Position numbers and translations under genes: made by a program. This document shows, in pieces, positions 8,879 through 18,601 of a DNA stretch of 64,000 nucleotides. The stretch covers positions 124,001-188,000 of the forward strand of contig NZ_MPVN01000002.1 in assembly GCF_001955535.1 (NCBI RefSeq). The letters are read 5' to 3'. The notes beneath the pieces are model-generated. The model was not told where the DNA came from. It was given only the letters and a program-made list of their open reading frames with translations, and made no database searches. Position 1 is the first letter of the stretch. Every line of letters starts with the position of its first letter. This DNA is from Paenibacillus sp. FSL H7-0326 (GTDB lineage: Bacteria; Bacillota; Bacilli; Paenibacillales; Paenibacillaceae).

Positions 8879-9364
8879 TCACACGATTTTTCTATAAAAT
8901 TGGAACGAAAACTCATATGGATTTTTCTCATCTTTCTCACCTTGGATCTCTTCCGTCAAATCCCACTCATCCCAGTTGATATCGGGCATGTAGGTGTCTC
9001 CATCAATCGTTTCACGAATTCGGGTGACGATGAGCTGATCTGCATAAGGTAGAAACTCCTCATATACCTTGGCACCGCCAATGACGAACAATTCCTCTTC
9101 TTTCGCAAGCTCAACACCCTCCATAACCGAATGAATCACTTCTGCACCCGGAAGCTCCAGCGCTTGACGAGTAAGCACAACATTTCGGCGATTAGGCAGT
9201 GCTCTGCCCCTAAGGGATTCCCAGGTTTTACGGCCCATAATGATGGTGTGCCCAGTGGTCTGTGCTTTGAAAAAATCCATATCCTTCGGAAGCCGCCAAG
9301 GCATGCCATTGTCCCTGCCAATTACACCGTTAGCGCTCATAGCCCATATCATCGTAATTCCCAT
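8879..9364 (-). CDS. dfrA: Dihydrofolate reductase
   Basis: This 161-residue chromosomal enzyme reduces dihydrofolate to tetrahydrofolate with NADPH. The N-terminus MIWAMSANGVIGRDNGMPW carries the conserved substrate-binding WxxxxNGxIGxxNxxPW pattern. IIMGRKTWESL and VIGGAKVYEEFL are the two NADPH-binding motifs. AGGAGGTG sits just upstream of the ATG. It is 19 bases downstream of thyA, the usual pairing: ThyA produces the dihydrofolate that DfrA recycles. No clear terminator follows. Confidence 0.96.
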   Translation of the reverse strand: MGITMIWAMSANGVIGRDNGMPWRLPKDMDFFKAQTTGHTIIMGRKTWESLRGRALPNRRNVVLTRQALELPGAEVIHSVMEGVELAKEEELFVIGGAKVYEEFLPYADQLIVTRIRETIDGDTYMPDINWDEWDLTEEIQGEKDEKNPYEFSFQFYRKIV

Positions 9365-9383
9365 GGTACACCTCCTATTCTAA

Positions 9384-10178
9384 TCAGACAGATACCTGTG
9401 CCTTAATGGCCGGATGATGCTCATAATTCTCAAACTCAAAATCTTCATATTTATAGTCGAAGATAGAATCCGGCTTGCGTTTAATAACAAGCGTCGGCAA
9501 TGGGTACGGCTCACGCGCCAGCTGAGTGTTCACTTGCTCCAGGTGGTTCAGATAGATATGAACATCTCCACCAGACCATACAAAGTCGCCGACTTCGAGG
9601 TCACATTGCTGTGCGACCATATGTGTCAGAAGTGCATAGCTTGCAATATTAAATGGAAGTCCCAGGAAGGTATCAACCGAACGCATCGTTAACATACAGG
9701 ACAGCTTGCCTCCGGCTACATAGAATTGAAACACAAAATGGCACGGTGGCAGCTTCATATGCTCAATCTCGGCTACGTTCCAGGCACTGACAATATGTCT
9801 TCTGGAATCCGGATTGTTTTTAATTGAATCAATGACATTCGCAATCTGGTCAATAAACTGTCCTTCTGGAGTCTCCCAGGCTCTCCATTGTGAACCATAT
9901 ACAGGTCCCAAATCTCCATTCTCATCGGCCCATTCATCCCAGATCCGAACTCCGTTTTCTTTGAGATACCGGATATTCGTATCCCCACTAATAAACCATA
10001 GCAGCTCATGGATGACAGATTTAAGATGAATACGCTTGGTGGTAACAAGCGGAAATCCCTTCGACAGGTCAAACCGAAGTTGACGTCCAAAGACAGAGAT
10101 CGTGCCGGTTCCGGTGCGATCTTCTTTTTTAACTCCATGCTCTAAAATATCTCTAAGCAGCTCTTGATAGTCCTTCAC
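9384..10178 (-). CDS. thyA: Thymidylate synthase (ThyA type)
   Basis: This enzyme converts dUMP and methylene-tetrahydrofolate to dTMP and dihydrofolate. Starting at GTG 10178 gives 264 residues, exactly the usual length of the short ThyA form, and an N-terminus [15 protein letters not shown] like the family. An upstream in-frame ATG at 10229 would add 17 unrelated residues. The catalytic cysteine lies in [12 protein letters not shown], with the RRHIVSAWN and [12 protein letters not shown] motifs in place. It is the first gene of a thyA-dfrA operon. Confidence 0.96.
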   Translation of the reverse strand: MKDYQELLRDILEHGVKKEDRTGTGTISVFGRQLRFDLSKGFPLVTTKRIHLKSVIHELLWFISGDTNIRYLKENGVRIWDEWADENGDLGPVYGSQWRAWETPEGQFIDQIANVIDSIKNNPDSRRHIVSAWNVAEIEHMKLPPCHFVFQFYVAGGKLSCMLTMRSVDTFLGLPFNIASYALLTHMVAQQCDLEVGDFVWSGGDVHIYLNHLEQVNTQLAREPYPLPTLVIKRKPDSIFDYKYEDFEFENYEHHPAIKAQVSV

Positions 10179-10351
10179 AACAAACCTTGCCCCTTTCTGA
10201 GTAACCATTCCATAAGTATAGAAGTTCAATATGTGATGTCATTTATATCATAGTAAAAACACTAGAATCTATTTCATAAAGCAGCTAAAGGTATTATGAA
10301 TTGGATTCACTATTTTAACAGTTTACCATGTGGAACATGGTCAGTCAGCAG

Positions 10352-10390
10352 AAAAAAAGAGGCAAAGAGAACGAATGGCTCTCTTGCCTC
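10352..10390 (-). terminator. Terminator of the pdh operon
   Basis: On the minus strand GAGGCAAGAGAGCC pairs with GTTCTCTTTGCCTC (one internal mismatch zone) and is followed by TTTTTTT. It lies about 45 bases past the pdhD stop and ends the pdhABCD transcript ahead of thyA. Confidence 0.85.
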
Positions 10391-10436
10391 CAAATCAATG
10401 CATGCTGTTTAATGAATGAAACTTTAGTGTGACTAA

Positions 10437-11852
10437 TTAACGTACCATTGTGTGGATTGGATGACCCAGTACCACTTCAGATGCTTCCATTACGATTTCA
10501 CCAAGTGTTGGATGCGCGTGAATCGTCAAGGAAATATCCTCAAGCGTAGCACCCATCTCAATCGCAAGACCGATTTCAGCAATCAGGTTTGAAGCTTCCA
10601 GACCAACGATTTGTCCGCCCAGTACAAGACCTGTTTCTTCGTCAGCAACCAGCTTCACGAAGCCTTCAGGATGTCCAAGGGAAACGGCACGACCGTTACC
10701 TGCATAAGAGAATTTACCGGATTTAACTTTGTATCCTTTCTCTTTTGCTTCTTTTTCAGTGTAACCCACGCTGGAGCACTCAGGATCCGTGAACACAACT
10801 GCTGGCATTACTTTATAATCAACAACAGACGGCATTCCTGCGATAACTTCTGCTGCTACTTTACCTTCGTAAGAAGCTTTGTGTGCAAGTGCAAGACCTG
10901 CAACGATGTCGCCGATTGCGAAGATGTGCTTATGGTTCGTACGACCTTGGTTGTCAACTTTAACGAAGCCGCGCTCGTCTGTTTCAACACCGATCAGATC
11001 CAGACCAAGCTCACCATCTGTATTAGGACGACGTCCTACAGTTACGAGCAGGTAGTCAGCTGTAATTTCTTTGCTTTCGCCGTTTACGCTGTATTTAACA
11101 GTAACATCTTTATCCGTTTGCTCAGCACTTTCTGCTTTTGCATTCGTTACGATTTCGATGCCTGTTTTCTTCATGTTCTTCGCAACAAGCGTAGTCATGT
11201 CTTTGTCAAATCCAGGAAGCACTGTATCCATACCTTCGATGATGGTTACTTTCGTTCCGAATTTGGAGTACATTTGACCAAGCTCAGCACCAATGTAGCC
11301 GCCGCCGATAACGATCATGCTTCCAGGTACTTCTTGCAGGTTCAGAGCTTCTGTTGAGGACAGAATGCGTCCGCCAAACGGGAATGGCTTCAGTTCGATT
11401 GGACGGGAACCTGTTGCAATGATTGCATTTTTGAAACGGTAACGCGGAGATTCATGATCATTGAATACACGCGCTTCGTTTTCGTTAATGAACATGCACT
11501 CACCGTTGAATATTTCAACTTTGTTGCCTTTAAGAAGGGAGCTTACGCCGCCAGTCATCTTTTTAACAACGCCGTTTTTGAATTCTTGAGTTTTTGCAAA
11601 GTCCACTGTTACATTCTCAGCAGTTACACCGAATTGATCCGCGTGTTTTGCATTCTCAAATGCATGTGCTGCAGAGATCAAAGCTTTGGAAGGAATACAA
11701 CCGCGGTTCAGACACACACCGCCAAGCTCGGATTTGTCAACGATAAGCACTTTTTGTCCAAGCTGTGCCGCACGAATTGCAGCAACATAACCACCAGGGC
11801 CAGCACCAATGACTAGAGTATCAATATCGAGAGAAGCGTCTCCTACTACCAT
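10437..11852 (-). CDS. pdhD: Dihydrolipoyl dehydrogenase (E3)
   Basis: The 471-residue FAD disulfide reductase reoxidises the dihydrolipoyl arm of E2 and produces NADH. The FAD motif is [17 protein letters not shown], the redox-active pair lies in [12 protein letters not shown], the NAD motif is [10 protein letters not shown], and the C-terminal His-Glu dyad lies in [11 protein letters not shown]. Its ribosome-binding site GGAGGT lies in the last codons of pdhC, four bases away, so translation is coupled. It is the last gene of pdhABCD. Confidence 0.96.
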   Translation of the reverse strand: MVVGDASLDIDTLVIGAGPGGYVAAIRAAQLGQKVLIVDKSELGGVCLNRGCIPSKALISAAHAFENAKHADQFGVTAENVTVDFAKTQEFKNGVVKKMTGGVSSLLKGNKVEIFNGECMFINENEARVFNDHESPRYRFKNAIIATGSRPIELKPFPFGGRILSSTEALNLQEVPGSMIVIGGGYIGAELGQMYSKFGTKVTIIEGMDTVLPGFDKDMTTLVAKNMKKTGIEIVTNAKAESAEQTDKDVTVKYSVNGESKEITADYLLVTVGRRPNTDGELGLDLIGVETDERGFVKVDNQGRTNHKHIFAIGDIVAGLALAHKASYEGKVAAEVIAGMPSVVDYKVMPAVVFTDPECSSVGYTEKEAKEKGYKVKSGKFSYAGNGRAVSLGHPEGFVKLVADEETGLVLGGQIVGLEASNLIAEIGLAIEMGATLEDISLTIHAHPTLGEIVMEASEVVLGHPIHTMVR

Positions 11853-11856
11853 GTTT

Positions 11857-13167
11857 TTATACCTCCATTACCAGCAGCTCGGGATTAGCGAGCAGGGATT
11901 TAATGTAGTTCATAAAGTTTTGAGCTGTTGCACCATCGATAATACGGTGGTCGAAGCTTAGGGACAGAGCCATAACAGGAGCTGCTACCACTTGACCGTC
12001 TTTAACTACCGCTTTTTCACTGATACGTCCAGTTCCGAGAATTGCAACTTCAGGGAAGTTAATGATCGGAGTGAAGAACATACCGCCTGCGGAACCAATG
12101 TTCGTGATGGAAATTGTGCTGCCCTTCATTTCGTTAGGGGACAGTTTGCCATCACGGCCGCGGGAAGCAAGATCACGGATGCTGTCCGCGATCATCCAGA
12201 TGCTCTTACGATCTGCGTCATGGATAACAGGTACGATCAGACCGTTGTCTGTATCTGTAGCGATACCGATGTTGTAGTATTTTTTGTAAACAATTTCGTT
12301 AGCTTGCTCGTCGATCATTGCGTTCATTACAGGGAACTCGCGAGTAGCTGCAATAAGTGCTTTGACGATGAATGGCAAGTAAGTTACTTTTGTACCTTTT
12401 TTCTCAGCGATTGGCTTCATGCGAGTACGGAAAGCAACCAGCTCAGTTACATCCACTTCGTCCATGATTGTAACGTGTGGTGCTGTGTATGCAGATTTAA
12501 CCATCGCATTGGAAATAGCTTTACGGATACCTTTGAATGGTACACGCTCTTCTTCAGCACGAGCATTCGCTGCTGCTGCCGGTGCGCTAGCTGCTTCTTT
12601 CGTTTCTTCAGCTGCAGATGCTGCTGGTGCAGAAGCTGCTTGACCGCCGCCATTTTTGAATGCTTCAACATCTTCTTTCGTTACTTTACCGTTGTTGCCA
12701 GTACCTGTAACTTCAGCGATGTTAACGCCTTGTTCACGAGCGAATTTGCGAACGCTAGGAGTTGCCAGAACTTCTTTTGCAGATGCAGAAGATACTTCTT
12801 TCTCTCCGCCTTCTTTTGCTTCGCTTGGGCTGCTTGCTGCAGGAGAAGAAGTTGTATCAGCTCCGCCTTTAGCTGCGTTAGCTTCTTGAGATGCTTGCTC
12901 TTCTTCCTCTTGTTCAGGAATATCGCCTTCTGCATCAATTACAGCCACAACAGCACCTACAGTGAAGATGTCGCCGTCTTTAGCGAATACTTCTTGTACT
13001 GTACCGTTAACTGGACAAGGAACTTCTACTACTGCCTTGTCATTTTGTACTTCCATGATGATATCGTCGTCAGTTACTTTATCACCTGGTTTGATGTGCA
13101 TTTTGATGATCTCGCCTTCGTGAAGACCTTCACCGAGCTCAGGGAACTTGTAATTAAATTTTGCCAC
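11857..13167 (-). CDS. pdhC: Pyruvate dehydrogenase E2, dihydrolipoyl acetyltransferase
   Basis: This 436-residue core subunit of the pyruvate dehydrogenase complex transfers the acetyl group from E1 to CoA. It has one N-terminal lipoyl domain (residues 2-80, lipoyl Lys in the NDKA turn), an Ala/Glu-rich flexible linker, a peripheral-subunit binding domain ([13 protein letters not shown]...KEDVEAF, about 135-170), a second Ala-rich linker and the catalytic domain ending with the DHRIIDG motif. A single lipoyl domain is normal for Bacillales. It starts with GTG after AGGAGGTAATACAA. Confidence 0.95.
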   Translation of the reverse strand: MAKFNYKFPELGEGLHEGEIIKMHIKPGDKVTDDDIIMEVQNDKAVVEVPCPVNGTVQEVFAKDGDIFTVGAVVAVIDAEGDIPEQEEEEQASQEANAAKGGADTTSSPAASSPSEAKEGGEKEVSSASAKEVLATPSVRKFAREQGVNIAEVTGTGNNGKVTKEDVEAFKNGGGQAASAPAASAAEETKEAASAPAAAANARAEEERVPFKGIRKAISNAMVKSAYTAPHVTIMDEVDVTELVAFRTRMKPIAEKKGTKVTYLPFIVKALIAATREFPVMNAMIDEQANEIVYKKYYNIGIATDTDNGLIVPVIHDADRKSIWMIADSIRDLASRGRDGKLSPNEMKGSTISITNIGSAGGMFFTPIINFPEVAILGTGRISEKAVVKDGQVVAAPVMALSLSFDHRIIDGATAQNFMNYIKSLLANPELLVMEV

Positions 13168-13212
13168 TTGTATTACCTCCTACTTTAGATGACTACATAG
13201 AAGAACTGTACA

Positions 13213-13265
13213 TAAGGAGCTGATACTTCAGCTCCTTATGCTGTTTAGGACGAACGATTCGTCCA
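13213..13265 (-). repeat. Two hairpins between pdhB and pdhC
   Basis: ATAAGGAGCTGA (13213-13224) and TCAGCTCCTTAT (13229-13240) form a perfect 12-base-pair stem with a 4-base loop. Nearby GGACGAA/TTCGTCC (13249-13265) form a 7-base-pair stem with a 3-base loop. Neither is followed by a T-run on the minus strand, so they are more likely RNA processing or stability elements than terminators. They may set different amounts of E1 and E2/E3 mRNA. Confidence 0.65.
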
Positions 13266-13281
13266 TTCGTTCATCTAATTA

Positions 13282-14262
13282 TTAGAATTCGAGTACTTTG
13301 TTAACCGCATCAATTACGCGATTAGGAGTTGGGAGCCAAGAGTCCTCAATTTGAGCGAATGCATAAACCGTGTCAGGAGCAGCCACACGAAGTACAGGTG
13401 CTTCCAGGTGCAGGATCGCTTTTTCATTGATTTGGGCAATGACTTCAGCTGCTACGCCTGAGCTCTTTTGAGCTTCTTGAACCACGATAGCACGGTTTGT
13501 TTTCTTAACGGACTCAAGGATGGTATCGATGTCGATCGGGCTGATCGTACGAAGATCGATAACTTCTGCCTTGATTCCTTTTGTTTTTTCCAGTTCTTCA
13601 GCTGCTTTAACAGAAGTGTGAACCATCATACCGTAAGCGATAATCGTTACGTCAGAACCTTCACGTACCACGTTCGCTTTACCAAGCTCTACTGTGTAAT
13701 CTTCTTCTGGAACTTCTGCACGGAAAGCATGGTACAGGTTCAAGTGCTCCATGAAGAATACTGGATCGTTATCACGGATAGACGCAATCAGAAGACCTTT
13801 TGCATCATAAGGGTTAGAAGGAACTACTACTTTAATACCCGGTGTTTGCGTGAGCAAACCCTCGAGGGAGTCTGTGTGAAGCTCAGCTGCTTTTACGCCG
13901 CCGCCGAAAGGTGTACGGAACACGATCGGGGAGTTGTAGCGGCCGCCGGAGCGGTAACGCATACGTGCAGCTTGAACCGCCATTTGGTCAAGTGCTTCAA
14001 AAATAAAACCTACGAATTGGATCTCTGCAACTGGACGGAAGCCCGTCACACCAAGACCTACTGCCAGACCACCGATAGCGGACTCTGCAAGTGGTGTATC
14101 AAATACGCGCTCTTCGCCGAATTCTTTTTGCAAACCTTCCGTCGCACGGAATACACCGCCGACATTACCCACGTCTTCACCGAAAATCAAGACATTCGGA
14201 TCGCGTTTAAGCTCGACGCGCATGGCGTCGCGGATTGCTTCTTTCATGTTCATTTGTGCCAT
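13282..14262 (-). CDS. pdhB: Pyruvate dehydrogenase E1 beta subunit
   Basis: The 326-residue beta subunit pairs with PdhA to form the thiamine-diphosphate-dependent E1 that decarboxylates pyruvate. Typical segments are [32 protein letters not shown], the central [18 protein letters not shown] and the C-terminal transketolase domain with [23 protein letters not shown] lies ten bases upstream of the ATG. It sits 82 bases after pdhA and 114 bases before pdhC. Confidence 0.96.
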   Translation of the reverse strand: MAQMNMKEAIRDAMRVELKRDPNVLIFGEDVGNVGGVFRATEGLQKEFGEERVFDTPLAESAIGGLAVGLGVTGFRPVAEIQFVGFIFEALDQMAVQAARMRYRSGGRYNSPIVFRTPFGGGVKAAELHTDSLEGLLTQTPGIKVVVPSNPYDAKGLLIASIRDNDPVFFMEHLNLYHAFRAEVPEEDYTVELGKANVVREGSDVTIIAYGMMVHTSVKAAEELEKTKGIKAEVIDLRTISPIDIDTILESVKKTNRAIVVQEAQKSSGVAAEVIAQINEKAILHLEAPVLRVAAPDTVYAFAQIEDSWLPTPNRVIDAVNKVLEF

Positions 14263-14344
14263 TGCTTCATATCCTCCTTAAACATTTAACAGTTCGTGCC
14301 TATATGAGTTCCGGGTCAGCGGAACGATTACTTACACCAAAGTT

Positions 14345-15412
14345 TTATTGAAAATCAGCTTTTTGCTCTTCCAGATGTTTTGGAGTATGCTCGAACATGC
14401 TGTCAATCAAGCCAGGGATTGTCATTTTTTCTGTTTTCTCAGCGCGTTTGATTTCATCGTTCACTTTCGCTTTCGCTTCATCTTTCACGCGAGCTGTATC
14501 TTCTTCAGTCCAGAGACCTTTTTTCTCCAGGTACTTAGCAAGACGATTGATTGGATCTTTTTCGTTCCACTCGCCTTCTTCGTCTTTTGTACGATATTTG
14601 GAAGCATCGTCAGACAGGGAATGCGGACGGTAGCGGTAAGTCACTGCTTCAATCAAAGTAGCGCCTTCTCCATTGCGAGCACGTTCAGCAGCTTCTCTAA
14701 CAGCGGTGATTACTGCGAATACGTCCATTCCGTCAACTTTGATGCCTTTGATACCAGCTGCTACTGCTTTATGTGCAATAGACAGAGCTGCAGTTTGTTT
14801 GGAGAAAGGTGTTGTGATGGCATAGCCATTGTTTTGTACGAAGAAAATAACCGGCAGTTTGAAACGACCTGCATAGTTCAGACCTTCGTAGAAGTCACCT
14901 TCGGAAGAACCGCCGTCACCCGTGTAAGTGATCGCAACGTTCTTTTGGTTTTTCAGTTTAAAGCCCATAGCAATACCCATCGCATGCAAAATTTGAGCAC
15001 CGATGATGATTTGCGGCATCATAACGTTTACGCCGTCAGGAATTTGACCACCATGTTGATGTCCACGGGAGTACAAGAAGGCTTGATACAGCGGAAGACC
15101 GTGCCATACAAGCTGCGGAATGTCGCGGTAGCCAGGTACTACGTAATCTTCTTTCTCAATGGCAAACTCACTGCCGATCATGGAAGCTTCTTGACCGGAT
15201 ACTGGAGCGTAGAATCCAAGACGCCCTTGGCGGCCCAGGTTAACTGCGCGGTCGTCCCAAGTACGTGTAAATACCATACGGTACATAATTTCTTTCAATT
15301 GATCATCGGACAGCTCAGGCATTTTGTCTTTGTTAACGATTTCACCGTCAGGAGACAATACGGAGAGAGCCTCTACATCCTCTGTATAAACTTCATAAGG
15401 AACCTTGCTCAT
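14345..15412 (-). CDS. pdhA: Pyruvate dehydrogenase E1 alpha subunit
   Basis: The 355-residue alpha subunit of E1 binds thiamine diphosphate through the GDG...N motif, seen as TYTGDGGSSEGDFYEGLNYA and FFVQNNGYA. The phosphorylation-loop-like TYRYRPHSLSDDASKYR is present. The start is set at ATG 15412 (MSKVPYEVY), with GAGGTG upstream; 12 more codons are open in frame but lack a ribosome-binding site. It is the first gene of the pdh operon; a promoter and repeated sites lie upstream. Confidence 0.95.
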   Translation of the reverse strand: MSKVPYEVYTEDVEALSVLSPDGEIVNKDKMPELSDDQLKEIMYRMVFTRTWDDRAVNLGRQGRLGFYAPVSGQEASMIGSEFAIEKEDYVVPGYRDIPQLVWHGLPLYQAFLYSRGHQHGGQIPDGVNVMMPQIIIGAQILHAMGIAMGFKLKNQKNVAITYTGDGGSSEGDFYEGLNYAGRFKLPVIFFVQNNGYAITTPFSKQTAALSIAHKAVAAGIKGIKVDGMDVFAVITAVREAAERARNGEGATLIEAVTYRYRPHSLSDDASKYRTKDEEGEWNEKDPINRLAKYLEKKGLWTEEDTARVKDEAKAKVNDEIKRAEKTEKMTIPGLIDSMFEHTPKHLEEQKADFQ

Positions 15413-15454
15413 TTTTTTCTTCACCTCAACAAAAAATTTGAATATCAAGTTCCG

Positions 15455-15573
15455 CTGTTATAGAATTATTATACACCTGTTTTGTCACATACGTCAAAGA
15501 TAAACGTTGATTTTTTCAAGTTTTTCTTTTGTTTGTATGTATAACAGTTGTTTTATATTAGTATAACAGTTGT
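15455..15573. promoter_or_regulatory. Repeated TATAACAG sites upstream of pdhA
   Basis: TATAACAGTTGT occurs twice as a direct repeat on the plus strand (15540-15551 and 15562-15573), 22 bases apart or about two helical turns. The shared core TATAACAG occurs once more in the opposite orientation at 15462-15455, over the predicted pdh transcription start. Spaced copies of this kind suggest a regulator binding site shared by the divergent pdh operon and esterase gene. Confidence 0.45.
15468..15497 (-). promoter_or_regulatory. Predicted pdh operon promoter
   Basis: Minus-strand TTGACG (15497-15492), 18 bases, TATAAT (15473-15468). The predicted start is near 15461, about 50 bases before the pdhA start codon. 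Confidence 0.7.
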
Positions 15574-15671
15574 GGAAAAAACCTGTTGCTTGTACTAGCC
15601 GAGCAACTAGGGTTAATCTTATCTTATTGTTAAAACGAATGCAAAACATAGACGAAGAAAGGTGACGATTT

Positions 15672-16406
15672 ATGACGGATTCTCGCTATTTGAAACGAAC
15701 CATCCTGAAGGATGAAATTGAAAGCCGGTTTTTAAACGCAAAAAGAAATCTCCGGATCTACCTCCCGCCGGGCTACAATGAAGTATTAAGCTATCCTGTC
15801 GTCTACTGTCAGGACGGTGAGGAGTTTTTCAACTTCGGCCGTATAGCTACTACCGCCAATCGTTTGATCTTAGATGAAGGTGTAGAGCCTTTTATCATTG
15901 TCGGCGTTGAAGTTGACATAAAAACTCGTACTCAGGAGTATGCCCCTTTTGGAGAACAATTTGAGGCTTACACTTCTGCCTTTGCGAAAGAAATCATTCC
16001 CTATATCGAGCAAAAATATCCGGTTCGGCGTACAAAAGAGGAAAGAATTCTTGCCGGGGACTCTCTCGGCGGCAGTGTTTCGCTTCACATTGCGCTTATG
16101 TATTCAGAAATGTTCAGCAAGGTTATCAGCTTGTCCGGTGCCTTTTACCCCGAATCACAAGAGCTGTATGCACAGTCCACCGATCTGTCATGGCTCAGCA
16201 TCTGGATGATCGTGGGACTGCAAGAAGACCGCTTCGAGACGGATCATGGCATCTTCAACTTCGTAGAAATGAATCAGGATACTCGTGAGTTGTTAGAAGA
16301 GCGTGGTGCAAAAGTGAAGTATACAGAGAAAGACGGCCGCCATCAGTGGGGCTTCTGGCAAAATGAGCTTCCCGACGCGCTCGAATACTTCCTCGATAAA
16401 CAATAA
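15672..16406 (+). CDS. Alpha/beta-hydrolase esterase (esterase D type)
   Basis: This is a 244-residue alpha/beta-hydrolase of the putative-esterase family (enterochelin esterase / esterase D-like), with no signal peptide. The nucleophile elbow is GDSLGG at about residue 131, and the catalytic His is probably in GRHQWGFW near the C-terminus. The opening RNLRIYLPPGY is typical of the family. Ribosome-binding site GAAAGGTG precedes the ATG. It stands alone, divergent from the pdh operon. The substrate is unknown. Confidence 0.85.
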   Translation: MTDSRYLKRTILKDEIESRFLNAKRNLRIYLPPGYNEVLSYPVVYCQDGEEFFNFGRIATTANRLILDEGVEPFIIVGVEVDIKTRTQEYAPFGEQFEAYTSAFAKEIIPYIEQKYPVRRTKEERILAGDSLGGSVSLHIALMYSEMFSKVISLSGAFYPESQELYAQSTDLSWLSIWMIVGLQEDRFETDHGIFNFVEMNQDTRELLEERGAKVKYTEKDGRHQWGFWQNELPDALEYFLDKQ

Positions 16407-16557
16407 TACATTCACTACGGGTGTGGGGATGAGGTAGTTCACAACAGCTGTTCTAAAAACAGATCCGGCTCAGGAGAAATCTTCTTCCTCCCCGATTTGC
16501 CCATAATCTTTGTTAACGTTTACATTCCAGGTTCTATCATACACCAATTGTTGACAC

Positions 16558-16594
16558 AAAAAAACCGGCTCTGCCTTGAGCCGGCCTGTTTTTA
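16558..16594. terminator. Bidirectional terminator
   Basis: CCGGCTC (16565-16571) and GAGCCGG (16578-16584) form the stem, with seven A on the left (a T-run for minus-strand transcripts) and CTGTTTTTATT on the right. It ends the phosphatase transcript, whose stop codon it adjoins, and probably also the esterase transcript. Confidence 0.8.
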
Positions 16595-17068
16595 TTTCAA
16601 CTTCTCTGTCGTAATTCTATCCAGCAGCACGTCGCTCCCCAAATCAATCAGTCTATGCACTTCATCAAAATTCCCTGTGTAGTATGGATCCGGCACCTCT
16701 CTATGTGTCTCATCAGGAAGGAAATCCATGAATTTTAATATGTTTGCTTGTTCTGCACCGGGTAATTTACGGACATTTCGCTCATTCGAGTTATCCATGC
16801 ACACGATATAATCGAAGGAACCGAAGTCGCTGTTTGTAACCTGTCTTGCGGTCATCCCTTCAAAACTAACCGAATGCAGATTTAAAATCTTTTGTGTCCC
16901 TTCATGAGGAGGCTTTCCAATATGCCAGTCCCCTGTTCCAGCAGAATCAACGAGAATGTGTTTCTCTAAATTTCTCTCTTTTACTTTGTGGCGAAAAATA
17001 GCCTCGGCCATCGGTGATCTGCAAATATTGCCTAAGCATACGAATAATACACGAATCATTTCTTGCAC
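16592..17068 (-). CDS. Low-molecular-weight protein-tyrosine (or arginine) phosphatase
   Basis: This is a 158-residue LMW phosphatase. The P-loop CLGNICRS (C-x5-R-S) is near the N-terminus and the general-acid Asp is in VPDPYYTG. The family includes tyrosine phosphatases and the arginine phosphatase YwlE; the residue after the P-loop asparagine is Ile, whereas YwlE has Thr, so tyrosine phosphatase activity is the safer guess. It starts at GTG 17068 with AAGGG at suitable spacing; an ATG at 17059 is the alternative. Confidence 0.88.
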   Translation of the reverse strand: MQEMIRVLFVCLGNICRSPMAEAIFRHKVKERNLEKHILVDSAGTGDWHIGKPPHEGTQKILNLHSVSFEGMTARQVTNSDFGSFDYIVCMDNSNERNVRKLPGAEQANILKFMDFLPDETHREVPDPYYTGNFDEVHRLIDLGSDVLLDRITTEKLK

Positions 17069-17102
17069 TCTTCCCTTCTTCCACGCTATATCAACAAATA
17101 TA

Positions 17103-17765
17103 TTATTTATTCATAGTGTGCTGCTTGCTTGGTGTAACCGGAGCTTCATTCTCAACCGTCTGCAGCGTACGCTTCGGCAGCCTCCATCGATAGTGGACAG
17201 ACAGCATACGGAAGAAGACAACCACACTAAACAAAATGAGTAAACTTACTGTATCTTCCGCAATATGAAGTCCAATCATCAAGCCGGCAAGAATAGCCCA
17301 CACTGCATAAATTTCATCTCTGAGCACCAGCGGCTTGCGTCCAGCCAGCAGATCTCTAATAATTCCGCCGCCAATCCCTGTTAACACTGCTGCAACAATC
17401 ACCGCACTGATCGGATGATTCATATCCGCAGCATAGAGTCCGCCTTGAATGGCAAATGCCGATAAGCCTATCGCGTCAAAGAACATTTCTGTCTTCTTCC
17501 AATGCCCGATCCATGAGTTTGGCAGAATAAATGCGATTGCTATCGAGAACAATGCAAGCATAATAAACGTGCCTTGACTCCACAAGGTAGTAACGGGGAC
17601 ACCAATCAATATATTTCGTATGACTCCGCCGCCAAATGCCGTAACCATACCGAGAACGACGACGCCTAATATATCATAATCCTCTTCCATCGCAACGAAC
17701 GCCCCGGACATGGCAAAAGCAATTGTGCCTATAATACTAAAGATCTCAAACACATTCATTTCCAC
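17103..17765 (-). CDS. TRIC/UPF0126-family membrane protein
   Basis: This is a 220-residue membrane protein with seven hydrophobic segments in two homologous halves, each with a glycine-rich motif (GMVTAFGGGVIRNILIG and AAVLTGIGGGIIRDLLAG). This pattern matches the UPF0126/YadS family of prokaryotic trimeric intracellular cation channel homologues. The start may be GTG 17765 or ATG 17759; neither has a strong ribosome-binding site. It lies 34 bases upstream of the phosphatase on the same strand. Confidence 0.87.
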   Translation of the reverse strand: MEMNVFEIFSIIGTIAFAMSGAFVAMEEDYDILGVVVLGMVTAFGGGVIRNILIGVPVTTLWSQGTFIMLALFSIAIAFILPNSWIGHWKKTEMFFDAIGLSAFAIQGGLYAADMNHPISAVIVAAVLTGIGGGIIRDLLAGRKPLVLRDEIYAVWAILAGLMIGLHIAEDTVSLLILFSVVVFFRMLSVHYRWRLPKRTLQTVENEAPVTPSKQHTMNK

Positions 17766-17895
17766 TTACGATCTATACCTCACTCATTAAGTCATATTCA
17801 ATACTTGTATCATTGTAGTCAAGGGCGATCCATTTGTGCAACCTTTATTTGTGGACTATACTCAAAAGAATAACAAGTAGCAAGGAAGTGACCAA

Positions 17896-18537
17896 ATGCT
17901 GAACACACGAGTTGCCATCTTTACAGGCGGGGAGCTTCATGAGGAATATATTGAGAAGCTGAATGCAGACGACATCTTAATTGGTGCCGATTACGGCGCT
18001 TGGTACTTAGTCAATCAGCAGCTCAAGCCTACGATTGCGGTTGGAGATTTTGATTCTGTATCGGAGGAGCAATATAAACGCATTGAAGAATACAGTCACC
18101 AAGTCGTCAGGTGTGATCCCATTGACAAGGACCTGTCTGACACAGAGCTTGCTCTAAAATATGCCTACTCATTTCATCCATCCGAAATTGTTATTTTTGG
18201 CGCAACAGGCTCGAGACTCGATCATACGCTGGCGAATATACAGATCTTATCCAAGACCCTCAAGCAAGGTGTACGCTGCAGCATCATAAACCGAAACAAC
18301 CTGATTACTGCAACGGATTCTCGTATTACTTTACATAAGAGCGAATATGACTACATATCTCTAATCCCTCTAACGACTGAGGTTCGCGGTATTGATCTGG
18401 ATGGCTTTATGTACCCTCTGTCGGGCGCAGTATTGTCCATCGGGGATTCGCTAGGGATCAGCAATCAAATTGTAAACTCAACAGGTACGATACGCATTAA
18501 GGAAGGCATTCTGCTTGTCATTCAGAGCAAGGATTAA
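17896..18537 (+). CDS. thiN: Thiamine pyrophosphokinase
   Basis: The 213-residue enzyme transfers pyrophosphate from ATP to thiamine to make thiamine diphosphate. GADYGAWYL, VGDFDSVS, DKDLSDTELAL and GATGSRLDHTLANIQ are the conserved nucleotide- and metal-binding motifs. AAGGAAGTGA precedes the ATG. It stands alone and converges on the thi operon, so thiamine synthesis and activation genes are neighbours here. Confidence 0.95.
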   Translation: MLNTRVAIFTGGELHEEYIEKLNADDILIGADYGAWYLVNQQLKPTIAVGDFDSVSEEQYKRIEEYSHQVVRCDPIDKDLSDTELALKYAYSFHPSEIVIFGATGSRLDHTLANIQILSKTLKQGVRCSIINRNNLITATDSRITLHKSEYDYISLIPLTTEVRGIDLDGFMYPLSGAVLSIGDSLGISNQIVNSTGTIRIKEGILLVIQSKD

Positions 18538-18545
18538 ATATAACA

Positions 18546-18586
18546 ACAAAAATCCATTCGATTCGGAATGGATTTTTGTTTTGTTT
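18546..18586. terminator. Bidirectional terminator between thiN and thiF
   Basis: ACAAAAATCCATTC (18546-18559) and GAATGGATTTTTGT (18566-18579) are perfect arms with a six-base loop, with a T-rich run for the plus strand and A-rich sequence for the minus strand. Confidence 0.85.
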
Positions 18587-18601
18587 TACAGCTATATTGA
18601 G

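Noticed and set aside
11992..15463. Long plus-strand open frames (398, 273 and 371 codons) opposite pdhC, pdhB and pdhA
   Set aside because: They are very rich in Cys and Phe, lack ribosome-binding sites, and are the complements of conserved pdh genes with third-position bias; they are shadows.
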